In this document: in pieces, positions 1 through 6,909 of the stretch
Layout of the letters: the number at the start of each line of letters is the position of its first letter
How positions within the stretch are numbered: the stretch's first letter is position 1
DNA from: Planctomycetaceae bacterium UBA4732
GTDB taxonomy: Bacteria; Planctomycetota; Planctomycetia; Gemmatales; Gemmataceae
DNA: 16,677 bases
Direction of reading: 5' to 3'
Assembly: GCA_002404095.1 (NCBI GenBank)
Contig: DHJA01000238.1
Location: 4,788-21,464 of the forward strand
Program-made: the position numbers and the translations under genes
Notes under the pieces: generated by a model
The model's input: the letters and a program-made list of their open reading frames with translations, nothing else
Database searches by the model: none
Told to the model about the DNA's origin: nothing

Positions 1-1175
1 ACCTCGGCGACGTGGTGCGGCGGGCGGCGGCCGAACGCCAGGCCGTTTACCCCGTCGGCGGCGGCACGATGCTCGGCCTCGGCCTGCCGCCTTCGCGGCC
101 TGGTTGGGCCGTCGATCTGCGATCTCTTAACTCCGTCATTGACTATCCCGCCCGCGACATGACCATCACCCTTCAGGCCGGCGTCACCATCGCCGAACTG
201 CGCCGCGTGTTGGCCGCCGAGAATCAGCGACTGCCGGTGGACGTGCCGCACACCGACCGGGCCACGCTCGGCGGCGCCTTGGCGACGAACGTGAGCGGCC
301 CGCGCCGCTACGGTTCCGGTACGCTGCGCGATTACGTTCTTGGCCTCACCACCATCAACGACGAAGGGCAAGAGGTCAAGGCCGGCGGACGCGTGGTCAA
401 GAATGTGGCCGGCTACGACCTGTGCAAACTGCATATCGGCGCTCTCGGCACACTCGGAGTCGTCACGCAAGCTACATTAAAGGTCCGGCCTATCCCCGAA
501 GTCTGCGCGCTGGTAACGCTCGGGTGCGATGCAATCGGGTTGGAACTGTTGCTGGAACGCCTCCACAACAGTCGCACCCGACCGGGGTGTCTGGACGTAC
601 TCAACACGTCTGCCGCCCGCGCCGTCGCGCAGGCGGCAGACGTGGCCTTACCAGAAGCGGCTTGGGTCGCGGTGGTCGGCTACGAGGACGGCGCCGACGC
701 GGTAAACTGGCAGGTCCGCCAGCTGATGCAGGAGGTACTGCCGGCAGGTGTGCGGGGACTGGAAGCGCGAGCCGGCGCCGCCTGTTGGTCGCTGTGGCAG
801 GCGCTGGCGGAGGCCGTCGATATGCCGGACGCCCGGCTGTCGTTCAAGGCCAACCTTCTGTCCGGCGCGGTCGCGTCCTTCTGTCTCCATGCCGCGGGAT
901 TGTCGGAAGGGATACGGCTTCACGCCCATGCCGGATCGGGTATTGTGTACGGCCATTTTGCGGGCGACTTGACGCTCCAGCGCTTACAAGAGATGCTGAA
1001 GGGATTGCAAGACGCGGCGGAGGCCGCGCAAGGCAATCTGATCTTGCCGCGCTGTCCGCCGGAGTGGAAGCGGTCGTTGCCGGTCTGGGGCCGGCCACGC
1101 GGCGACGCCTGGCTCATGCGCGAAGTGAAGGCGAAATTCGACCCGCGCGGACTGTTCAACCCCGGCCGCTTGTAA
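1..1175 (+). CDS. glcE: Glycolate oxidase FAD-binding subunit GlcE-like, 5' end cut by the window
   Basis: FAD-binding subunit of a glycolate-oxidase-type (D-2-hydroxyacid) dehydrogenase, oxidising glycolate to glyoxylate together with GlcD and GlcF. The reading frame is open from base 3 (LGDVVRR...), so the gene starts upstream; a GTG at 12 is only the first possible start codon inside the window. Visible PCMH-type FAD features are the YPVGGGTMLGLG stretch near the beginning, TDRATLGGALATNVSG, and the GGRVVKNVAGYDLCKL and GALGTLGVV segments that normally contact the flavin. The C-terminus has the family-typical ending FDPRGLFNPGRL. About 390 residues are visible, close to full length for GlcE. 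The gene lies directly before glcF on the same strand, as in glcDEF operons, although a palindromic repeat sits between them; glcD would be expected upstream. The family call is firm; substrate specificity is inferred from the gene pair. Confidence 0.88.
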   Translation, partial: LGDVVRRAAAERQAVYPVGGGTMLGLGLPPSRPGWAVDLRSLNSVIDYPARDMTITLQAGVTIAELRRVLAAENQRLPVDVPHTDRATLGGALATNVSGPRRYGSGTLRDYVLGLTTINDEGQEVKAGGRVVKNVAGYDLCKLHIGALGTLGVVTQATLKVRPIPEVCALVTLGCDAIGLELLLERLHNSRTRPGCLDVLNTSAARAVAQAADVALPEAAWVAVVGYEDGADAVNWQVRQLMQEVLPAGVRGLEARAGAACWSLWQALAEAVDMPDARLSFKANLLSGAVASFCLHAAGLSEGIRLHAHAGSGIVYGHFAGDLTLQRLQEMLKGLQDAAEAAQGNLILPRCPPEWKRSLPVWGRPRGDAWLMREVKAKFDPRGLFNPGRL

Positions 1176-1180
1176 GGTTC

Positions 1181-1310
1181 CTGGTTCCCACGCTCCGCGT
1201 GGGAACGAAGCCCGGACGCTCTGCGTCCCGAACCCACGAGACGCTGAACCGAACCGGACGCGACGCAGAGCGTCGCACCCGTGGGTTCCCACGCAGAGCG
1301 TGGGAACCAG
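1181..1310. repeat. 130-bp nested palindromic element between glcE and glcF
   Basis: The ends are perfect 14-bp inverted repeats: ctggttcccacgct at 1181-1194 and its complement at 1297-1310. Each end is itself a small hairpin built on gttcccacgc/gcgtgggaac. Inside, gacgctctgcgtc (1215-1227) pairs with its exact complement at 1262-1274, and aacccacg (1231-1238) pairs with 1280-1287. It carries no transposase and fills nearly the whole glcE-glcF gap, so it looks like a non-autonomous palindromic (MITE- or REP-like) element. A transcript through it would fold strongly. Confidence 0.8.
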
Positions 1311-1333
1311 GGTAATGATTGGAAACCAGTCGC

Positions 1334-2638
1334 ATGGCCATCGACTACCAACTTTTCATGGACTGCGTTCACTGCGGCCTCTGCCTGTCGTCGTGCCCCA
1401 CCTACCTCGAGACCGGCGACGAGAACGACAGCCCGCGCGGCCGTATCTATCTGTGGCGCGCCGTGACCGACGGCCGGGCCGAGCTAACGCCCGAAGTACG
1501 GCATCACCTCGACCTGTGCCTAGAGTGCCTCGGCTGCGAAACGGCCTGTCCGTCGGGCGTACAGTATGGCAAAATTATCGGATCGTACAAGAAGGACATG
1601 ACGCGAATCCTGCCGCCGGCGCCGACGGTCAATTGGCTGCAACGGCAAATGCTGTTTCATCTCACGCCCTACGCCGGCCGAATGCGCTTGGCCCTGGCGC
1701 CAATGCGACTTTTGCAAAGAATGGGAATGGGTGGGCTGGTGCGCCGCATGGGCCGATTGCTGCCGCGGTCGCTGCGGTTGATGCAAGACATCGTGCCTAC
1801 CCTGGCGCCGCACTATGGCCGACTGCCGGAGGTGCTGCCGGCCGAGGGCAAGCGCCGGGCGCGCGTGGCCCTGTTCACCGGCTGCGCCGCCGACGCCTTC
1901 TTCCCGCAAACGAACCTGAACACCGCCCGCGTGCTGCAACGCAATGGCTGCGAGGTTTGGATACCGCGCACGCAGGTCTGTTGCGGCGCCTTGCACTACC
2001 ATGCCGGGCTGGAGAAGCAGGCGGAACGCTTCGCGGCTGACAATTGCCGCGCGTTCAACAAGGGATTGCATGACGGCCTCGACAAGGTGGACGCGATCAT
2101 TAACAACGCCGGAGGTTGCGGACCTGTATTGAAGGAATATGGTCATCTCTTGGAGAAGACGCCGACGGCCGGCGTCGGCGCCGCCTTCGCCTCGAAGGTA
2201 CGCGACATTAGCGAGTTTCTGGTGGAACTAGGCCCCGCCAAGCCGACGCACGCGCTGCCGATCAAAGCGACCTATCACGACGCATGCGGCCTGAGCCACG
2301 CCCAGAAGATTCGTCAACCGCCGCGTCAATTGCTGGGGCTGATCCCCGGCCTGGAACTGATTCCGTTGAACGAGGGTGAACTTTGCTGCGGAGCGGCCGG
2401 CGCCTACAACATCACGCAGCCGGAGATGTCGCACGCGCTCGGCCAACGCAAGGCGAAGAACATTCTCGCCACGGGGGCGCAAGCGGTGTTCACCGGCAAC
2501 GTCGGCTGTTCGTTACAGATAATCCGCCATTTGCGAGAGATAAAGCCGGAGATGTGGGTGGCGCATCCGGTCGATGCGCTGTGGGCGAGTTATAGCGGGG
2601 AAATGCCGAAAGGCGTGGATTGGATTGTTGCCGGGTGA
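1334..2638 (+). CDS. glcF: Glycolate oxidase iron-sulfur subunit GlcF-like
   Basis: Iron-sulfur electron-transfer subunit of glycolate oxidase, passing electrons from the flavin subunits GlcD/GlcE towards the respiratory chain. The 434-residue product has two N-terminal [4Fe-4S] ferredoxin motifs, C11-C14-C17-C21P and C62-C65-C68-C72P. Two cysteine-rich CCG domains follow: FTGCAADAFFP with QVCCGALHYHAG, then YHDACGLSHAQ with ELCCGAAGAYN. This layout and length match GlcF and related Fe-S oxidoreductases. I chose the ATG at 1334 (MAIDYQLFMDCVHCG) because it starts right before the first Fe-S motif; a TTG at 1319 in the same frame would add five residues and overlaps the end of the repeat region. 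The ribosome binding site is weak (ggaaacc). Co-transcription with glcE is likely but must cross the 130-bp palindrome. A lactate-utilisation-type Fe-S protein is the main alternative. Confidence 0.9.
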   Translation: MAIDYQLFMDCVHCGLCLSSCPTYLETGDENDSPRGRIYLWRAVTDGRAELTPEVRHHLDLCLECLGCETACPSGVQYGKIIGSYKKDMTRILPPAPTVNWLQRQMLFHLTPYAGRMRLALAPMRLLQRMGMGGLVRRMGRLLPRSLRLMQDIVPTLAPHYGRLPEVLPAEGKRRARVALFTGCAADAFFPQTNLNTARVLQRNGCEVWIPRTQVCCGALHYHAGLEKQAERFAADNCRAFNKGLHDGLDKVDAIINNAGGCGPVLKEYGHLLEKTPTAGVGAAFASKVRDISEFLVELGPAKPTHALPIKATYHDACGLSHAQKIRQPPRQLLGLIPGLELIPLNEGELCCGAAGAYNITQPEMSHALGQRKAKNILATGAQAVFTGNVGCSLQIIRHLREIKPEMWVAHPVDALWASYSGEMPKGVDWIVAG

Positions 2639-2709
2639 TCCATCCTACCCGCCCATCACTCTTTACTTCTCAACATAGTACCGCGCGTCCTATAATCGCC
2701 GGTAGCAGG

Positions 2710-2785
2710 TAGCGTCTCAGTTTGTCGTATATGTCCCATAAGTCCTATACGTCCTATAGGACGTATGGGACAAATTGAGACGCTA
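2710..2785. repeat. 76-bp palindromic element upstream of the DUF1501 gene
   Basis: Outer arms tagcgtctcagtttgtc (2710-2726) and its complement (2769-2785) match over 17 bp with one mismatch. The core contains a perfect 20-bp palindrome, atacgtcctataggacgtat (2747-2766). Between the left arm and the core is a run of related units (gtcccata, agtcctata, cgtcctata), so the element looks assembled from short repeats. It could fold into a long hairpin after glcF and so act as a transcription barrier, but there is no T-tract to mark it as a standard terminator. Confidence 0.75.
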
Positions 2786-2815
2786 TCCGTTAGCCCCCCT
2801 TTCGGAGGACCGCTC

Positions 2816-4186
2816 ATGCTTTCACTCGGCCGGCTCCGCTCGCGCACCTGTCAGGGTCTCACCCGTCGCGCCGTCTTGCAGATCGGCGCTAGCTCCGTAC
2901 TTGGCTTATCGCTGGCCGACCTGTTGCGCTTCCGTGCCGAAGCCGGCGAACGCGCCGTGGGTACGGCGAAGTCGGTCCTGCTGTTGTGGATGTGGGGCGG
3001 ACCTTCTCACCTCGACACCTGGGACCCCAAGCCCAACGCCTCCCTCGATTATCGTGGACCGTTCGGTTCCATCCCGACGAAGACGCCCGGCTTTCGCATC
3101 GGCGAGCTGTTTCCAAAGATCGCCAAACTCAGTAATCGCTTCGCCATCCTACGGTCGCTGCACACCGGGTCGAGCGACCACGGCGTCGCCGGCACCATCG
3201 GCCTGACGGGCAGCGCCGCTGGCGGAGTCGGTCTCGACGGCAAGCCGTTGCCCAACGCCGTGCGGGCGACGACCGGAAGCGTGGTGGCGCGCGTGCGCGG
3301 CGGCGCGAAATTGCCGCCCTTCATCGTGGTCGGCGGCCGGCTCCATCAGGGTAAGAAAGCCATCGTCGGCGAGGGCGGCGGACCACTCGGCGGTATGTAC
3401 GATCCGTTTAGGCTGGAATACGATCCGGTCCACGGCACGCGCATTCCCGCGCTGCAACTGCCCGACGACCTCACGCCGGAACGCCTGGCCGACCGCCAGC
3501 GACTGCTGGAAGCCTTCGACCAGTTGGAGCGCCAGACCGACGCGGCGCGAAGTTCTCAGGTCATCGACGACTACCGCGCCCAGGCGTTCGCCATGCTGAC
3601 CTCGCCCGACGCGCGCAAGATGTACGATCTCGCTCAGGAAAAGCCGGCCCTGCTCGACCGTTACGGTCGCACGCGCGTCGGCCAATCGCTAGTGCTGGCG
3701 CGACGGCTCATCGAACACAATGTGCCCTTCGTGCAGGTCAACTGGAGCGACCACGTCGAGGCAGAGGAAGACTCCGGCGACGGCGGTTGGGACCATCACT
3801 ACCGCAATTTCCAGATCATGCAGGACCGTCACGGCCCTTGGATGGATCAGGCGTTTTCGGCGCTGATTGAGGACTTGAGCGACCGCGGATTGCTGGAATC
3901 GACGCTGGTCGTGGCGATGGGCGAGTTCGGCCGGTCGCCGAAGGTCAACGACAAGGCCGGCCGTGACCACTGGGAACATTGTTACAGCGCCCTATTCGCC
4001 GGCGGTGGAGTGCGCGGCGGCCGCGTCGTCGGCGCCAGCGACGGCCGCGGCGAACGGCCGATTGACCGCCCGGCCACGCCCGCCGACGTGGCCGCCACCA
4101 TCCATCGCGCCGTCGGCATGACCAGCGAACAGACGCAACCCCTCGGCGTCGCCGTGGACGGCAAGCCCATTGAGGAGTTGTTTTAG
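2816..4186 (+). CDS. DUF1501 family exported protein (sulfatase-like fold), Tat signal
   Basis: Secreted protein of the DUF1501 family, abundant in planctomycetes, distantly related to alkaline phosphatase/sulfatase folds and of unknown substrate. The 456-residue product begins with a twin-arginine signal (TRRAVLQIG, R17-R18, then a hydrophobic stretch to about residue 37), implying folded export. Family landmarks are WMWGGPSHLDTWDPKP (about residues 58-73), SLHTGSSDHGVAG, the VNWSDHVE and DGGWDHHYRN segments, MGEFGRSPKVN followed by GRDHWEHCYS, and the C-terminal GVAVDGKPIEELF. The ATG at 2816 is supported by a ggagg at 2804-2808. An upstream in-frame ATG at 2765 lies inside the palindromic repeat and is rejected. 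In planctomycetes such genes often accompany DUF1549/DUF1553 cytochrome-like genes, but none is adjacent here. Confidence 0.9.
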   Translation: MLSLGRLRSRTCQGLTRRAVLQIGASSVLGLSLADLLRFRAEAGERAVGTAKSVLLLWMWGGPSHLDTWDPKPNASLDYRGPFGSIPTKTPGFRIGELFPKIAKLSNRFAILRSLHTGSSDHGVAGTIGLTGSAAGGVGLDGKPLPNAVRATTGSVVARVRGGAKLPPFIVVGGRLHQGKKAIVGEGGGPLGGMYDPFRLEYDPVHGTRIPALQLPDDLTPERLADRQRLLEAFDQLERQTDAARSSQVIDDYRAQAFAMLTSPDARKMYDLAQEKPALLDRYGRTRVGQSLVLARRLIEHNVPFVQVNWSDHVEAEEDSGDGGWDHHYRNFQIMQDRHGPWMDQAFSALIEDLSDRGLLESTLVVAMGEFGRSPKVNDKAGRDHWEHCYSALFAGGGVRGGRVVGASDGRGERPIDRPATPADVAATIHRAVGMTSEQTQPLGVAVDGKPIEELF

Positions 4187-4189
4187 CGA

Positions 4190-4306
4190 AGAATACCTCA
4201 CGCAAATGCGCAAAGACGCAAAGAGGAACCGAAATGAATCGTACCATCTGCTTTGCCCTCTTTGTCTTGGCTTCTTTGTGTCCTTTGTGTCTTTGTGGTG
4301 AATCTT
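4190..4306. repeat. Heptad-based inverted repeat overlapping the start of the propeller gene
   Basis: The left arm (about 4194-4226) has cgcaaa/gacgcaaagag units. The right arm (about 4252-4306), read on the other strand, begins aagattcaccacaaag and continues with cacaaag units. Together they form an imperfect inverted repeat about 117 bp long. From general knowledge, sequences of the type cctcacgcaaagacgcaaag ... ctttgtgtctttgtggtgaa are a widespread intergenic bacterial repeat. Here it spans the Shine-Dalgarno sequence and the first 24 codons of the downstream gene. Confidence 0.7.
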
Positions 4307-5115
4307 CCGAGGCCGTGCGGCTCACGACAGACGGCAGGTTCAAGCAACATCTCGCCTGGTCGCCCGACGGCAAGCGCTTTCTGATGACGCGCATCCATGA
4401 AGGCCAGATGGGCCTTTGGGTCATGAACGCGGACGGCTCCGATCTTAAACCTCTCCTTAAACCCGACCCCAAGACGCCGCACTTCGACGGCTGCTGGTCG
4501 CCCGACGGCAAGCGCATCGTCTTCGTCCTCGACCTCCTCCACGGCACCGACGGCGCCCTCCAGATCGACACGGTCAACGCGGACGGCGCTGACGAAAAAA
4601 CAGTAGTGGCGCATAAGGCGTTCGAGGAATCGCCGCGCTGGTCGCCGGACGGCAAGCGCCTCGCCTGGGTCAGCACCCGCGACGGCAATCAGGACATTTA
4701 CACGACCGATTTAGAGGGTAAAGAGGTTACGAGACTCACCAACGATCCCGCGCCCGATAACAACCCGCGTTGGTCGCCCGACGGGAAGCGGATCGCGTTT
4801 TGCAGCGGCCGCGGTGGGCATTTGCAAATCCACGTCATGGACGCCGACGGCGGCAACGTCCGCCGCGTAACCCACCACGACGGCATCGACTACTGGCCGG
4901 TCTGGTCGCCCGACGGCAAGCGCATCGCTTTCACCTCCAACCGGGATGGTAATTACGAGATTTACGTCATGGACGCTGACGGCGCCAACTTGCGCAACCT
5001 CACGCGCTGCCCCGCGCAAGACAATTTTGCGGCGTGGTCGCCGGACGGAAAGAAGATCGCTTTTATCTCCAACCGTGACGGCGGCTCGGACGTCTACCTC
5101 ATGGAGGCGAAGTGA
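4234..5115 (+). CDS. TolB-like WD40/PD40 beta-propeller protein, secreted
   Basis: A 293-residue exported propeller protein with six PD40 repeats. Each is marked by a WSPDGK core, at about residues 42, 88, 136, 180, 224 and 268, usually followed by a hydrophobic strand and a later D-I/V-Y-x-M-D-A-D-G strand. Six blades resemble the TolB C-terminal propeller, but the TolB N-terminal domain and the tol-pal neighbours are absent, so this is a TolB-like protein with an unknown ligand rather than TolB itself. The N-terminus (MNRTICFALFVLASLCPLCLCGE) is a hydrophobic signal peptide rich in Cys and Leu; a lipoprotein signal is possible but the lipobox is poor. Start site: ATG at 4234 with agagg at 4222-4226. 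Both the ribosome binding site and the signal peptide are encoded by the repeat at 4190-4306. The last 38 bases are duplicated downstream at 5855-5892. Confidence 0.85.
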   Translation: MNRTICFALFVLASLCPLCLCGESSEAVRLTTDGRFKQHLAWSPDGKRFLMTRIHEGQMGLWVMNADGSDLKPLLKPDPKTPHFDGCWSPDGKRIVFVLDLLHGTDGALQIDTVNADGADEKTVVAHKAFEESPRWSPDGKRLAWVSTRDGNQDIYTTDLEGKEVTRLTNDPAPDNNPRWSPDGKRIAFCSGRGGHLQIHVMDADGGNVRRVTHHDGIDYWPVWSPDGKRIAFTSNRDGNYEIYVMDADGANLRNLTRCPAQDNFAAWSPDGKKIAFISNRDGGSDVYLMEAK

Positions 5116-5118
5116 TTC
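5081..5118 (+). repeat. 38-bp direct repeat, copy 1 (3' end of propeller gene)
   Basis: Bases 5081-5118 cover the codons for GSDVYLMEAK, the stop codon and a few bases beyond. The same 38 bases recur at 5855-5892 with one mismatch (c at 5094, t at 5868). The two copies flank a two-gene block. Confidence 0.85.
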
Positions 5119-5125
5119 TTTCCGG

Positions 5126-5155
5126 TTGAAACGGCCGCGCCGTGAAGGGTATACT
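5126..5155 (+). promoter_or_regulatory. Sigma70-like promoter for the 5177-5837 block
   Basis: TTGAAA at 5126-5131 and TATACT at 5150-5155 are separated by 18 bases. Transcription would start near 5162, just before the purine-rich aagggggaaagg that precedes the ATG at 5177. The promoter lies immediately inside the left 38-bp repeat, so the block appears to carry its own promoter. Prediction from sequence pattern only. Confidence 0.5.
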
Positions 5156-5176
5156 GTAGGAAGGGGGAAAGGTCGC

Positions 5177-5564
5177 ATGAATCCGCCGCCAGTCGCCTGG
5201 AGTTTGATCCTTTGTGAGCAAGTGATCGTCGATCTGCACACGCAAAACCCTTCCCCAATCAGCATCTTTACGGGGTTGGCGGTCGAAGGTTTCCCGTCGC
5301 CATCGCAACGCTTTTCCGTTTTCGCGTCGCTGACCAACGGACGCGGCAGTGGCGTTTTGAAACTGGTCGCCAACCGGCTCGACACGGGAGAGCCGGTGTA
5401 TGAGCAGCAGCATCCGATTCGATTTCCCGATCCGCTGCTTGTCGTCAACGTCAACATCCGCGTCGGGAAGATTCGCTTTCCCGTGCCCGGCCGGTACGAG
5501 TTCATTCTGATGGTGAATACGGACCCCCCTAGCGCAGCGCACACTCCGAGTCTATCAGCAATAG
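5177..5564 (+). CDS. Small conserved planctomycete protein (DUF6941-like), apparent frameshift near the 3' end
   Basis: The start is an ATG at 5177 (MNPPPVAWSLILCEQVIVDL) with aagggggaaagg just upstream. The product resembles a family of about 130-residue planctomycete proteins with an N-terminal LCEQVIVD...SIFTGL motif, a QRFSVFASLT strand and a FPVPGRYEFILMVN strand near the end; I recall it as DUF6941, but that name is from memory. Its function is unknown. Family members end in something like AQRxLRVY. Here that ending (LAQRTLRVYQQ, then stop at 5562-5564) is found one base out of frame, after a run of six C at 5524-5529. Five C would restore it. Without correction, the zero frame runs on as low-complexity Arg/Gly-rich sequence to 5767, through the next gene. 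So either the gene carries a +1 mutation, or the base call is wrong. Confidence 0.6.
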
Positions 5565-5597
5565 GAGGCCGGTCGCACTCTCCGACCGGAATTGACC

Positions 5598-5837
5598 ATG
5601 TCCGATCAAATAGAACCCCCTTCGGAGCGTCCCGGCCCCGACCAACTCGCCGGGGTATACGTTCTGATCGAGGGGGAAGAACTATCGTTCGGGGTCCCTG
5701 CTTCGGATCGGCCCGCGCCCGCACTAGGGGAAGTCCCCGCGACCGTGGAGGAACTCGCGGGAGTTAATTTGCGCTTTGAGGGAAATGAAAAGGATCTATT
5801 TCCGCCGCCAAGCGCGCCGTCGGAAACTCTGCCTTGA
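5598..5837 (+). CDS. Small acidic hypothetical protein with an internal duplication
   Basis: A 79-residue protein starting MSDQIEPPSERPG; I do not recognise the family. It is acidic and proline-rich, has no membrane segment or signal peptide, and contains two related segments: QLAGVYVLIEGEELSFGVP (about residues 15-33) and ELAGVNLRFEGNEKDLFPP (about 51-69). Both have LAGV followed by an EG and acidic residues, suggesting a duplicated short module. The ATG at 5598 is preferred to a TTG six bases upstream; aggagg-like sequence (5561-5567) lies rather far upstream, so ribosome binding is uncertain. The gene begins 33 bases after the corrected end of the 5177 gene and probably shares its promoter. 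Both lie between the two 38-bp repeats. Confidence 0.55.
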   Translation: MSDQIEPPSERPGPDQLAGVYVLIEGEELSFGVPASDRPAPALGEVPATVEELAGVNLRFEGNEKDLFPPPSAPSETLP

Positions 5838-5854
5838 CCATACTGCCGATCTGC

Positions 5855-5892
5855 GCGGCTCGGACGTTTACCTCATGGAGGCGAAGTGATTC
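5855..5892 (+). repeat. 38-bp direct repeat, copy 2 (orphan 3' end of propeller gene)
   Basis: Matches 37 of 38 bases of 5081-5118, including the propeller gene's stop codon, but no open propeller reading frame leads into it. It ends 9 bases before the ATG of the histone-deacetylase-family gene, so it probably marks where the propeller gene originally ended. Confidence 0.85.
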
Positions 5893-5901
5893 GCGTCGCG
5901 C

Positions 5902-6837
5902 ATGACCCTTCTCTACACCGATCCGCTCTTCCTACGCCATGAAACCGGCCGTCATCCCGAGCGGCCCGAGCGGTTACGCGCCGTCACGGCGCGCTTGGCC
6001 AAGTCCGGCGCGGCCAGCCAATGCGTTCAGGGCGGCTACCAACCGCTGACCGAGAACGAAGTGCTGGCGCTGCACGCCCCGGCGATGGTACGTTTGGCCC
6101 GGCGCACGGCGGAACAAGGCGGCGGCTATCTCGACCCTGATTCGCCGGTCAGCCCGGAATCCTACACGGTGGCGCTGGCGGCGGCCGGCGCCTGCGCGTC
6201 CGCGGTGGACGCCGTGATGTGGGGGAAAGATCGGAACGCCTTGTGCCTAGTGCGGCCGCCTGGCCATCACGCCACGCCGACGCACAGCATGGGCTTCTGT
6301 CTGTTCAACAACATCGCCCTGGCGGCACAGCGCGCCCGCCAAATGCACGGCCTGAAACGCATCTTGATAGTCGATTGGGACGTGCATCACGGCAATGGTA
6401 CGCAGGACATTTTCTACGCCGACCCCGAAGTGCAATTCTTCAGCGTCCACCGTTACGGCCGCGGCTTCTACCCCGGCAGCGGCGCGGCCGACGAAACGGG
6501 GACCGGCGCCGGCCTCGGCCGGACCCTCAATCTGCCGCTGCGATTCGGCATCTCACGCAAGGAATATCTCGCCGCCTTCGCGGCCGGCCTTGAGAAGGCG
6601 GCGGACGCGATCAAGCCGGAGTTGATCTTGTTGAGCGCGGGCTTTGACGCCCACGCCGCCGACCCGATCGGCTCACTCGGCCTAGAAGTCGAGGACTTCG
6701 CGGAGATGACTAGACTCGTATTGGACGCGGCCCGCACGCACGCCGGCGGTCGGCTGGTAAGCTGTCTGGAGGGCGGCTATGACCTGGAGGCGCTGGCATT
6801 GTCGGTCGAGGCGCATCTACGGGAATTGCTCGTATAG
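5902..6837 (+). CDS. Histone deacetylase family (class II-like) amidohydrolase
   Basis: Zinc-dependent deacetylase of the arginase/deacetylase superfamily, 311 residues, the usual bacterial length. Catalytic features are all present: H122-H123 in RPPGHHATP (proton relay), zinc ligands D160 and H162 in VDWDVHHGNGTQD, D249 in SAGFDAH, and transition-state Y293 in LEGGYDLEAL. HPERPERL near the N-terminus and FYPGSG at about 189-194 are also typical. Bacterial members act on acetylated lysines, acetylpolyamines or other small amides; the real substrate cannot be read from the sequence. Start: ATG at 5902. The obvious ribosome binding site is poor: the nearest ggagg (5877-5881) belongs to the duplicated propeller fragment and is about 20 bases away. 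It probably once followed the propeller gene directly. Confidence 0.93.
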   Translation: MTLLYTDPLFLRHETGRHPERPERLRAVTARLAKSGAASQCVQGGYQPLTENEVLALHAPAMVRLARRTAEQGGGYLDPDSPVSPESYTVALAAAGACASAVDAVMWGKDRNALCLVRPPGHHATPTHSMGFCLFNNIALAAQRARQMHGLKRILIVDWDVHHGNGTQDIFYADPEVQFFSVHRYGRGFYPGSGAADETGTGAGLGRTLNLPLRFGISRKEYLAAFAAGLEKAADAIKPELILLSAGFDAHAADPIGSLGLEVEDFAEMTRLVLDAARTHAGGRLVSCLEGGYDLEALALSVEAHLRELLV

Positions 6838-6909
6838 GCTCTTAGCCCGTCCCGTGATAGCATGTCAGGAACGGCGAAGCAGTTCATAACTCGAACCACG
6901 GGTATACCT

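Noticed and set aside
2765..2815. In-frame ATG extending the DUF1501 protein by 17 residues
   Set aside because: It lies inside the palindromic repeat and lacks a ribosome binding site; the ATG at 2816 has ggagg at the right distance and gives a proper Tat signal.
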